Assembly: GCA_964646625.1 (NCBI GenBank)
Contig: CAZYHC010000003.1
Coordinates: 1-64,000, forward strand
Source of the DNA: DAOULT01 sp964646625
Lineage (GTDB): Bacteria > Chloroflexota > Anaerolineae > CAZYHC01
DNA: 64,000 nt
Direction: 5' to 3'
Positions 46,547 through 55,500 of this stretch are shown here, in pieces (position 1 is the stretch's first letter; the number at the start of each line of letters is the position of its first letter). The translations under genes and the position numbers were made by a program. Under the pieces are notes generated by a model. The model was not told the origin of the DNA. It was given only the letters and a program-made list of their open reading frames with translations, and did not search any database.

Positions 46547-48673
46547 GTGGCAGATTACCCTCTTGATGACCCGTCGCAGGATAATGAAGAAACCGGCAAA
46601 GCCCTCGCCAGCGATCAACTCTACGACTTTGTCACCAATCAACCGGTAAAGGACACTCCCAAGGAAAGGGCCCTTCAGTCCGTGGCCCGTTCGCTGGTAT
46701 ACGAGTACGGCTTTGATCACACCCAACTCGAACGTAATGTGACAGTGACCTACGAGGTCACCGACCCCCACGGCCGCACCCGACGCACTCGCAGAAAGGT
46801 AGACCTGGTCATCTACCCGGAGGGTAAGCCCAAAGAACTGGACCACATTGTCCGCGTAGCCATCGTGCAGCCGCCAGGCACCAAGGCACGGGATCGCAAA
46901 AAGGGCGTCGAGTTGCTGGAGGAGGTAATGGGAGCACTGCCGGAGTGCGACTACGGCCTGTGGACCAACGGCATCGACCTGGAGTTTCGCCAGAAGGTGA
47001 TGGGTGGAGGCCGCATCCAACCCGAGTACATAGAGCTTTATGACCTGCCCGGCGAAGGTGAGACTGTCGCTGACCTGGACAACCCTCGCCGTCAGGTGAT
47101 GCGCATCGCCACCGGTGACAACCTGAAGCGCACCTTTGCCCGCGTTCACGACTACATTTATGGCAATCAAGGCCTCAAAAAGGACGCTGCTTTCTGGCAA
47201 GTGCTGAATCTGATCTTTTGCAAGATCCACGACGAAAAAACTGGTGGCCGACCTCGCTTCTACATCAAGGGCACGGAGCGAAACACACCAGAGGGCCGAG
47301 TAGCCATCGCAGCGCGGATTGAAGAGCTCTTTGAGGAAGTCAAGAACCACCCTGACTATGAAGCTGTGTTCACCGAGCGGGACACCATCACCTTGAACAA
47401 CCGGGTACTGGCCTACGCTGTGGGCGAACTGAGCCGCTACAACCTGCTGGACAGCGACGTGGATGTCAAGGGCGCGGCCTACGAAGAGATCACCGCCAGC
47501 ACGCTCAAGGCACAGCGGGGGCAGTTCTTTACACCGGAGAACGTCATCCGCTTGATGGTGGACATCCTGGACCCTGGGGGAGACAGTCACGACCTGGCCG
47601 ATCCGGCAACCTGGCCGCGCATCATTGACCCGGCTTGCGGTAGTGGTCGCTTTCTCACCTATGCGCTAGACCATGTACGGCGCAAACTGGCTGATCAGCT
47701 CTTCCCTGAAGAGCATCTTTTGCTGCGCGTTCATCGGCTGAACGAGGACCCAGAGGCCAGAGAGTTAATCCGCCGCTTTGCGGCCAAGTGCTTGTACGGC
47801 ATTGATTTCGACCCTGACCTGCAACGCGCTGCCCAGATGAACATGATCCTCAACAACGACGGCCACGGCAACATCCTGTCCTTCAACTCCCTGGAGTTTC
47901 CCTTGATGCTGGACCGCACTACCGTGGCCAGGCTTCGGCGGGAATATGGAGGCCAACCCAAGAGTCAATGGCCCGATCCGGTGCGCGCCCGCCTGGATGC
48001 CGACTTGGGCACCTTCGATTATGTGTTCACCAATCCACCTTTTGGCGCCAAGATCCCGGTGGACGACCCGCACATCCTGGAGCAGTTTGATCTGGGCCAT
48101 CGTTGGAGTCAGCAAGGCGACAACTGGGTGCGCGAGGGAAAGCTTCAGAGCCGGGTTGCGCCGGAAGTGCTCTTTGTTGAGCGATGCGTGCAGTGGGCCA
48201 GGCCGGGTACTGGCAAAGTGGCCATTGTGCTGCCTGATGGCATCCTGGGCAACCCCGACGCTGAGCACATCCGCTATTGGATTCTGACCCACTGTCAGGT
48301 ATTAGCCAGCGTGGACCTGCCAGTAGAGGCCTTCCTGCCCCAGGTGGGCGTACAGGCCAGCCTGCTCTTTCTACGGCGCAAGAGCCAGGCTGAAATGGAC
48401 GCCGAGGCGATGGGGCATGTGGAGGACTACCCGGTCTTTATGGCTATCGCCGAGACCGTGGGCCACGACCGGCGAGGCAATACCCTGTATATGCGCGACC
48501 CGGATGGAGCCGAGACCGTCTTTACGGAGACGCGTGACGAGGTGCGGCGTTTACCCAGCGGCCGGCTGGTGGTCAAGTCCATCACGGTGCGGGAAAAGCG
48601 GGAAGATGATGACCTGCCGCGCATCGCCGAGACATACCGACGGTGTGTGACAACCGGGCAGGTGCCAACATGA
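46547..48673 (+). CDS. mad2: MADS-type N6-adenine DNA methyltransferase
   Basis: The 708-residue protein starts at GTG 46547 (AGGAG seven bases upstream). Residues 40-170 form an HsdR_N-like domain: KERALQSVARSLVYEYGFDH, RTRRKVDLVIYPEGKPKE and VRVAIVQPPGTKARDRKKGV. The methylase follows: GAAYEEITASTLKAQRGQFF with TPENV, motif I RIIDPACGSGRFLTYALDHV (about 361) and motif IV FDYVFTNPPFGAKIPV (about 494). It is related to type I HsdM. It overlaps the specificity gene by ATGA. In MADS it modifies host DNA so that the kinase/ATPase proteins spare it. Function inferred from family. Confidence 0.75.
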   Translation: MADYPLDDPSQDNEETGKALASDQLYDFVTNQPVKDTPKERALQSVARSLVYEYGFDHTQLERNVTVTYEVTDPHGRTRRTRRKVDLVIYPEGKPKELDHIVRVAIVQPPGTKARDRKKGVELLEEVMGALPECDYGLWTNGIDLEFRQKVMGGGRIQPEYIELYDLPGEGETVADLDNPRRQVMRIATGDNLKRTFARVHDYIYGNQGLKKDAAFWQVLNLIFCKIHDEKTGGRPRFYIKGTERNTPEGRVAIAARIEELFEEVKNHPDYEAVFTERDTITLNNRVLAYAVGELSRYNLLDSDVDVKGAAYEEITASTLKAQRGQFFTPENVIRLMVDILDPGGDSHDLADPATWPRIIDPACGSGRFLTYALDHVRRKLADQLFPEEHLLLRVHRLNEDPEARELIRRFAAKCLYGIDFDPDLQRAAQMNMILNNDGHGNILSFNSLEFPLMLDRTTVARLRREYGGQPKSQWPDPVRARLDADLGTFDYVFTNPPFGAKIPVDDPHILEQFDLGHRWSQQGDNWVREGKLQSRVAPEVLFVERCVQWARPGTGKVAIVLPDGILGNPDAEHIRYWILTHCQVLASVDLPVEAFLPQVGVQASLLFLRRKSQAEMDAEAMGHVEDYPVFMAIAETVGHDRRGNTLYMRDPDGAETVFTETRDEVRRLPSGRLVVKSITVREKREDDDLPRIAETYRRCVTTGQVPT

Positions 48674-49461
48674 AGGCAGTGACCACGACAGCAAAGCAAT
48701 TGTACGAAAGTGGCCGCCGCCTGGACGCCAGCTACCACGCCAGCGACGGCATTAAGGCCTTGCAGTTCATCCGGAAGTGGGCTGACCAAACAACGCGGCC
48801 CGCAAACCCAACGGTCAGGAAAACCCGCGAGAGGAGTCGTACAGTATATGACACCCAGCGGTTGGATTCTCTGGAAGAGGTCTGTGTGTCAGGGGGCATT
48901 TTCATGGCCGGCAGATTCAAACGCATTTATGTGGATGATCCTGAGCACGGTGAACCGTGGCTTTCTCCTTCAGATATGCTAAAGGCCGATTTGAGTGGCC
49001 TGCGCTTGATTTCTCGCAAATTCACACCTGGCATCGAAACACTGCGAATCCACCAAGACTGGATACTGCTCTCCCGTTCTGGGACGATTGGCAATCTCGT
49101 CTATGTCCGCAAAGACATGAATGGGCTGATAGGCTCTGACGACATCATTCGCATCGTAGCTGACCCTGACAAGATTCCACCCGGTTACCTTTACGCCTTT
49201 CTCAGCACTCCGTTGGGCAAAGCGCTCATCGAACAGAACACCTATGGTGCGGTGGTGCCGCACATCGAAGCGCATCACGTTACCGATCTACCCATTCCCC
49301 GCCTTGAACCTGCCGCCGAGAAGCAAATCCACGATTTGATCGAGCGAGCAGCGACATTGCGAGTGGAGGCACAAGAGGAGTTTGATCGTTTGGTGCAACA
49401 ACTCAACGAGGAAATCTTAGTTAGGCATACCCAAAGGATACAGGACTCGTTGGCCGAATGA
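48670..49461 (+). CDS. mad5: Restriction specificity subunit, N-terminal half
   Basis: From ATG 48670 the 263-residue product contains one target-recognition domain: DSLEEVCVSGGIFMAGRFKR, IYVDDPEHGEPWLSPSDMLK, DWILLSRSGTIGNLVYVRKD and PPGYLYAFLSTPLGKALIEQ, GAVVPHIEAHHVTDLPIPRL, then the helix AAEKQIHDLIERAATLRVEA. HsdS proteins normally have two such domains in one chain. The second is in the next frame (49484-50131) after a stop at 49461. Either half-subunits pair, or one chain is split by a frameshift. Confidence 0.75.
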   Translation: MKAVTTTAKQLYESGRRLDASYHASDGIKALQFIRKWADQTTRPANPTVRKTRERSRTVYDTQRLDSLEEVCVSGGIFMAGRFKRIYVDDPEHGEPWLSPSDMLKADLSGLRLISRKFTPGIETLRIHQDWILLSRSGTIGNLVYVRKDMNGLIGSDDIIRIVADPDKIPPGYLYAFLSTPLGKALIEQNTYGAVVPHIEAHHVTDLPIPRLEPAAEKQIHDLIERAATLRVEAQEEFDRLVQQLNEEILVRHTQRIQDSLAE

Positions 49462-49483
49462 GTGGTCTTACGATGTAAGGGTA

Positions 49484-50131
49484 GTGCACCGCAATGACAG
49501 CCTGCGCTTGGACCCTTTCCACTATGTGGGGCACGCAGTCGAATATCGTCAATATCTCAAACCTGGTCCTCGCCTTGGTGACGTAGCGACGGTGCAGCTA
49601 CCAGGGCAATTCAAGCGGATGTATGTTGGGCCGCAGGGGGTCCCATATCTGAGCGGCGTAGATATTTATCAACTGAAGGTTGAACCGCGCCTGTGGCTGT
49701 CACGCCGACAGCCAGAACTACCTGAACTGATTGTCTCTGAAGAGGGGACAATCCTTGTTCAGGCAGATGGACAGCGATATGGATTGCTCGGACGACCTGC
49801 TTATGTTGACGAGTCGATAGTTGGTGCTGCGGTCTCAAATCACTTAGTACGGATTCGTGCTTATGATTCAGACATTGGCGGGTACGTGTACTTGTTTTTG
49901 TCCACAGAAGCGGGGCGACGTGAGCTAATTCGGCACTCGTACGGTACATCAATTCCTACGATACCTGTTCAGGCGTTTGAAGAGCTATGTATTTCGCAAG
50001 CTGATACAGACATAGCAAGGCAAATAGGCCGACAGGCAGTGACAGCGCTCAGAAAGCGCACCCAGGCAAACCAATTGGAAGACGAAGCCCAAATGCAATT
50101 AGTTGAGGCGTTGGTGGAAAAAGACTTGTAG
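49484..50131 (+). CDS. mad5: Restriction specificity subunit, C-terminal half
   Basis: The 215-residue frame carries the second target-recognition domain: DVATVQLPGQFKRMYVGPQG, VPYLSGVDIYQLKVEPRL, LPELIVSEEGTILVQADGQR and GGYVYLFLSTEAGRRELIRH, SIPTIPVQAFEELCISQADT, then a coiled helix. The frame is already open before GTG 49484 (EWSYDVRVVHRNDS), with no ribosome binding site near a start codon. A single -1 or +2 shift near 49455 would join it to the upstream half as a protein of about 485 residues. A downstream restart is less likely. Confidence 0.65.
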   Translation: MHRNDSLRLDPFHYVGHAVEYRQYLKPGPRLGDVATVQLPGQFKRMYVGPQGVPYLSGVDIYQLKVEPRLWLSRRQPELPELIVSEEGTILVQADGQRYGLLGRPAYVDESIVGAAVSNHLVRIRAYDSDIGGYVYLFLSTEAGRRELIRHSYGTSIPTIPVQAFEELCISQADTDIARQIGRQAVTALRKRTQANQLEDEAQMQLVEALVEKDL

Positions 50132-50153
50132 TTGAAAGTGCGAGGGAAGTGAG

Positions 50154-51245
50154 ATGTCATTATTAACGCTTAAGGATGCAGTAAAAGATTTGGCACAATC
50201 ACTGCAAGCTTCCACCATATTACCTGCCGCCGTGTTTGTGTTGATCAATGCTTTCTTTGTGTGTCCACAGGTCTGGCCTGATTTGGATTTAACAGCCACG
50301 ACTACGTTGACGTTGATCACTGCTTTTACAGTGACCTTGAGCTACACATTGTATGCGCTCAATATTCCCTTGATTCGCCTCGCTGAAGGTTACATTGGGG
50401 CAGATGATGTCATCGTGCAATTGTTTAAGAATGGTCAACTGCGCAAATACAAGCGGTTGAGAGATTGGGAAATCACCTGTAATACGCGCCTTAAAGATAT
50501 AGAGGACGATTTGACCCTGCTGCGTTTGAAAACCGAGATGACCAATGAACAACTCGCAGAGGTTCAGAATCCCGAGTACATGGAACTGTATAAGCAGAAG
50601 GAAGTCTGGATTACAGAGCAGATAAAGGTACATCAAAGACTGGATTCACGCTTCCCCAGCAGACAGAGCGACATCTTAGCCATGCCTCTAGGGAATGTCA
50701 TCGCGGCGTTTGAAGACTATTCTTTCACAAGGTATGGAATGGATTCAGTGGTTTTGTGGCCACGCATGGTTCCCATTCTAAAAGAAAAGGGATTTCTTGA
50801 TTTTGTTGCTCAAGAGAAAAGTGTGTTCGATTTTCTGTTGAATTTGGCTTTGGTGGCTGTATTGATTGGATTAGAGTTGTTTTACATTGCTCTTTATAAT
50901 CATCAGCCACTAAATGCGGCACTGTCCCTCGTTGTGATGATTATATTCGTTGTGATTTTATACCAGGGATGCATATTTGGCGCTGAACTGTGGGGTTCCA
51001 CTGTACGTGTAGCCTTTGACCTCTACCGTGACGATTTGCACAAGGCATTGCGTTTGAAGCCTTGTACTTCTTTTAGGGAAGAGTACTCGCAATGGGAGCG
51101 GGTGTCGCAGTTTATACATTACGGTAACCGTAAGTTTAGCGATATCCTCTATCGGCCGGAGAAAAGCACCTCTTTAGAAATAGAGATTACCGAGGAGTTC
51201 ACACGCAGTTTGCGGATGGGAGGGGCGAGCGATGAAGGCACATGA
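50154..51245 (+). CDS. Four-helix membrane protein in the defence operon
   Basis: The 363-residue protein has two membrane hairpins: residues 20-37 with 47-68, and about 226-247 with 254-277 (LLNLALVAVLIGLELFYIAL, LSLVVMIIFVVILYQGCIFG). A cytoplasmic coiled coil (RLKDIEDDLTLLRLKTEMTN, YMELYKQKEVWITEQIKVHQ) lies between them. The C-terminal helix region includes SFREEYSQWERVSQFIHYGN. No family recognised. It overlaps the next gene and lies between the specificity and kinase genes, a place where described MADS loci, as far as I recall, have no membrane genes. It could sense the envelope or anchor the complex. Confidence 0.65.
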   Translation: MSLLTLKDAVKDLAQSLQASTILPAAVFVLINAFFVCPQVWPDLDLTATTTLTLITAFTVTLSYTLYALNIPLIRLAEGYIGADDVIVQLFKNGQLRKYKRLRDWEITCNTRLKDIEDDLTLLRLKTEMTNEQLAEVQNPEYMELYKQKEVWITEQIKVHQRLDSRFPSRQSDILAMPLGNVIAAFEDYSFTRYGMDSVVLWPRMVPILKEKGFLDFVAQEKSVFDFLLNLALVAVLIGLELFYIALYNHQPLNAALSLVVMIIFVVILYQGCIFGAELWGSTVRVAFDLYRDDLHKALRLKPCTSFREEYSQWERVSQFIHYGNRKFSDILYRPEKSTSLEIEITEEFTRSLRMGGASDEGT

Positions 51246-51702
51246 AGTGTTGAAATGGGTGGGGACAACACTCGTTTTAGGAGTCAGTCTTCTTCTCTCC
51301 ATAGTACTCCAGCCCGGAAGCGGGCGTGTGCTACCACCCCAAGAAGATGACGGGTTATATGGTGTAGAAGATCTGCAAAATGAATTTGCTGGTATCAAGC
51401 GACTTCCACTGGAGGTATTTCAGGTTTTTGGTGAGGCGCTCAGCCTTCATCGGCAGGGAAATCTAAAACGTTCTCTGAATGAGGGTTCGGAACTTGCGCC
51501 TAATGAATATTTTCAAGAAGCGCTTAAGCGATACCAGCAACTGCAAAATGTATTGGTTGACGGAGAGCCGGTCAATCTCGTGGAGATTTCCGTAGTTGTT
51601 GCACACAATGTAGCGATGTTGTACAGGAGCGTGGGAGAGGTAGAGTTGGCTCGGCAATTCATGGAATGGTCAGAGTATCTAAATAGTTTGCGTGAGTCCT
51701 GA
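51232..51702 (+). CDS. Single-anchor membrane protein in the defence operon
   Basis: ATG 51232 (GGGAGG eight bases upstream) overlaps the previous gene by 14 bp. The 156-residue protein has an N-terminal anchor WVGTTLVLGVSLLLSIVL, then helices of TPR character: LPLEVFQVFGEALSLHRQGN, NEYFQEALKRYQQLQNVLVD and VVVAHNVAMLYRSVGEVELA, RQFMEWSEYLNSL. The pattern resembles a short tetratricopeptide unit facing outward. No known family. Coupled translation with its neighbours indicates a three-gene membrane module. Confidence 0.6.
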   Translation: MKAHEVLKWVGTTLVLGVSLLLSIVLQPGSGRVLPPQEDDGLYGVEDLQNEFAGIKRLPLEVFQVFGEALSLHRQGNLKRSLNEGSELAPNEYFQEALKRYQQLQNVLVDGEPVNLVEISVVVAHNVAMLYRSVGEVELARQFMEWSEYLNSLRES

Positions 51703-51707
51703 CTGCT

Positions 51708-52499
51708 ATGAAGAAAACCTCTGAGCCCCCGCCAGTGCCGGTTATGAAGGATTTTCCTTCCCAAACGTCGCCTTCTAAAGCACAGTCAGAGGCGGGACAC
51801 AAAAAACAGTCACGTAAGCTCTTGGGACTTATCTTGATAACCCTACTTCTGCTTTTTGCAATTGTGGCTTGGGTTTTGAGAGGGCTTAACCTGCATGACA
51901 TTTTGTTTTTTTGGGGGAGCATCACCGGGAATACTGTTGATTATGAGCTTGTTGACGTCAGGAATAATACGGTTCTCCTTGTTACATGTCAAGGTAATCA
52001 ATCTGCTGTCAAAGTAAGGTTGGCGGGACAACCCAATTGGATTGAGATATCCACAGGCGATGGTACAGTTTCCAATCCTGCGCTTTCGCCAAGTGGTAAA
52101 CTTGTGGCTTATCTCTCTGAGCAGGATGAACGGCACATCGTCGTAGCCCCCGTTATTACAGGCACACGACAGATAGTAGATGCTTCTCTTGTTCAAAAAG
52201 GCTGCGTTCTGGTTAGGAATGCAGAGTGGGATATATGTCCCTGGAGTCCAATCCATTGGGCACCAAATGAGCGTTACTTGGGATTCTTTGCATGTGTTAA
52301 GGATGCCAAGATCTCATACGTCGCAATTGCTGATCTAAAAAGCGCGCCAATTAGCGTTACTTGTTTGGATAAAGAGCACAGCAAATCCTCAATACCTGGC
52401 GAACGGACGTTGATTTGGCAAGATGACGAACAACTGATAGTCACTACATTTGGCGACAATGAAACCGATATTCGCATTGAGTTTTTAGATTTCCCCTAA
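51708..52499 (+). CDS. Membrane-anchored beta-propeller-like protein
   Basis: The 263-residue protein has a Pro-rich cytoplasmic start, a membrane helix KLLGLILITLLLLFAIVAWV (about 34-53) and an outer domain of repeated four-stranded units: VDYELVDVRNNTVLLVTCQG, NPALSPSGKLVAYLSEQDER, SPIHWAPNERYLGFFACVKD and LIWQDDEQLIVTTFGDNETD. The SPSG-x-x-(L/V)AY and W-x-P-(N/D) patterns are typical of TolB/PD40-like propellers. Two cysteines flank a WDICPWSPIHW loop. It presumably senses ligands outside the membrane. It ends 27 bp before the kinase gene. Confidence 0.6.
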   Translation: MKKTSEPPPVPVMKDFPSQTSPSKAQSEAGHKKQSRKLLGLILITLLLLFAIVAWVLRGLNLHDILFFWGSITGNTVDYELVDVRNNTVLLVTCQGNQSAVKVRLAGQPNWIEISTGDGTVSNPALSPSGKLVAYLSEQDERHIVVAPVITGTRQIVDASLVQKGCVLVRNAEWDICPWSPIHWAPNERYLGFFACVKDAKISYVAIADLKSAPISVTCLDKEHSKSSIPGERTLIWQDDEQLIVTTFGDNETDIRIEFLDFP

Positions 52500-52526
52500 T
52501 TCTTGATCATTTTGAGGAAATAGGTT

Positions 52527-55500
52527 ATGGTGAAGCTCCTGGTATTCCCTGGAACACATCCGGTAAATGAAGGAGAGATTCTAGTTATCAATTACCTCGA
52601 AGACCATCTCCCCGACACCTACACCCTCATCCCTAACGTCGAGATCGTTGAGCGCGGGCGGCCGCCCTTTGAATACGACCTCATCGTCGTCGCGCCCCAC
52701 GCCGTCTACGTGGTCGAGGTCAAACGCTGGCGTGGCGGCATCTGGGGCGACGATCACACCTGGCTAGTGGCCGGCCGGCACCGCCGCCAGAATCCGTGGC
52801 CCACGACCAACAACAAGGCCCGCGTGCTCAAGAGTCAGATCCAGCGCCGCCAGCCGGCCTGCGATCCGCTGTGGGTGGAAGCGGTCGTAGCCATTGTCGA
52901 CGATCAGGGCGAACTTGACCTGAGAGGTGATTGCCGTGACCGGGTTTTCCGCTACACCGATCTGCCCCCTTTCCTCACCGATGCCTCGGCGCTGGGTGAG
53001 TTGGCGGGCGACCTGCGCCCCAAGCGCGCCTATATTGAAAGGGCCATCCAGGAAGCGGCACAAGGACGCCCATCCGGCCCACTGCGCTTCGGTGATTACG
53101 AGGTGCTGGAGACCCTCTCCCGCCGGGATCATGTGGCCGAATACCTGGCTTGCAACATCTTACTGAGGAGCGAAGAGCAGGTGCGCCTACGCGTCTTTAC
53201 CTACGATCCCTATCTACCTCCTGGCGAACTCACCCACCGCCAGAAAACTATCTGCCGCGAGGCGGAGGCACTGCAAGCCATCGGTCACCACCCCAACCTG
53301 ATCGGCCTGCGGGGGTTCTTCAGCGACCCGCGCGACCCCAACCTCCTGATCGAGGTTACCGACTGGTCGGAGCAGGGGACGCTGCAGGCGCTCTTGAGCA
53401 GCGAGGCCCCTCTCACTCTGGAGCGCAAGCTGGAATTGGCCCAGGGCATTGCGGCCGGGCTCAAGGCCGCCCACGACGCGGGTGTGGTGCATCGCGACGT
53501 GCGACCCGATAACGTCCTCATTGGAAGCGATGGGCAGCCCCGGCTGATGAACTTTGACCACGCCCGGATGCCGGCCTCAGCGGCCGGCACGATCAGCCCT
53601 ATTCAGCGGGATCCGAACGATCCCCGTGCTTACCTGGCCCCGGAGCTGTTGGACCCGACTCACCGTGCCACTCCGGCTGCCGACCTGTACGGACTGGGGG
53701 TGATACTCTTTGAGATGTTGGCCGGCGCGCCCCTCTACGATTCGCCTGAAGAGGCGCTGCGAGAGGATACCAGCGCCGGAGGCCCGGCTGCCTGGGGCGC
53801 CCCTGACGTGCCCGAACAACTCAATGAACTGATCCGCCGCCTGGCTAAGCCTCGGCCTGAGGATCGGCCTCAATCGGCCGACGAGGTCTTGACCGAACTG
53901 CAGGCCATCCGCGAAAGGCCGTCCGGTACTGTTGTGGAAGAGACGCCTTCAACCTCGCCTTCCGAACCGCTTGAAGAGGAACCGGTCACCTTTAAAGTCG
54001 GCGATGTGATCGACCACAAATACCAGATCCAGGCCGTGCTCCCGGCCGGCGGGTCCGGGCGGGTGTATAAGGTATACGACAGCGTCTTTGACCGAGTCTA
54101 CGCCCTCAAGGTTTTCAATGACACAGCGCTCTCCCTGGATTGGCTCAAGAAAGAGGCCCGTACCCTGCTCGAATTTGACCATCCCCACATTGTCCGGGTT
54201 CACACCTGGGGCCGGCTGCGTTCTGGGCGGCTGTACCTGGTATCCGAATTCGTGGAGGGTGAAGACCTGACTGTCTACACCTCTGGGGCCAGGCGGATGC
54301 CGGTGCGCCAGGCGGTCACCTGCATCGATCAACTCCTCCTGGCCCTGGAAACCATGCACCCCGACGTGGACCGCATTGAGGCTCTACGGGCTAAAATGGG
54401 GGCGGACGAGATCGAAGCTGAGGAATACGACGAGTGGGGCCATCTTCAAGAAAAGGGCTGGCTCCACCGGGACATCAAACCGGCCAACCTGATGCTGGCC
54501 GGCGAGACGCTCAAGTTGATTGATTTTAACATTGCCGCCCATGCGCGGCAGGCTGACCGCACCTACACCGGCACACCCGGCTACATGCCGCCCGACGTGG
54601 GCATGATCCGCTGGGACACCAGTTGCGACCTGTTCGCGGTGGGCATTGTGCTCTACGAACTGATCACCGGCCATCATCCCTATCCTGACCGCACACCTAA
54701 CGCCGAGGACCCGCCCACCGATCCACGCGAGTATGTGCCCAATCTCACCCCGGCGCTGACCAACATCCTGCTGCGCGCCGTTTCGGTGGACCGGGGAGTT
54801 CGCTACCATAGTGCCCGTCGCTTCCGCCAGGATCTACTCGACCTGGACGGCATGTACCTGCGGACTGTGTCGGTGTCTTGGTCGCCACCCGATCTGCAGC
54901 TTGAACTAAACGAAGTGGGCAAGCCCGACTATAACCCCTACGTCACCCGCTTTCTGACTATGTACAGCCAGGCTCGCCGCGACAACAGCGGCACCCGGGG
55001 CCTGGGTGACGTGGCCCGCCTCACCTACATCGAAACGCGCCTGGATCGGCTACTGCGGCCGGCCATCCTGGACGGCCAATACCGGCTGGTGATCATAACC
55101 GGCAACGCCGGCGACGGCAAGACGGCTTTCATCAAGAATCTGGAAGCCGAGGTCGTCCGGCAAGGGGCTCACGTGGAGCAGGTCACCGCCAATTCCAGCA
55201 CGTTCGTGCATCGGGGGTTGCGTTTCATCACCAACTATGACGGCTCTCAAGACGAGGGAGCTGAGCGGGCTAATGACCAGGTGCTGACTGAGTTCTTTGC
55301 CCCCTTTGCCGATGGGGCCTCGCTCGAGGCGGGCCGTGTCCATCTCATCGCTATTAACGAGGGGCGGTTGATTGACTTTTTCGGTGGCACCATCGGCACA
55401 GCCCAGTTTGAACGCCTGGGCGACCAGATTCTAAGATTCTTTGAGCAAGACGGTGTTGACCTTCCTCCCTGGCTGTTGATCGTGGACCTAAACCAGCGCT

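Noticed and set aside
46325..47590. A long open frame on the minus strand opposite the methylase gene.
   Set aside because: It is antisense to a well-supported methylase, has no ribosome binding site and no recognisable domain.
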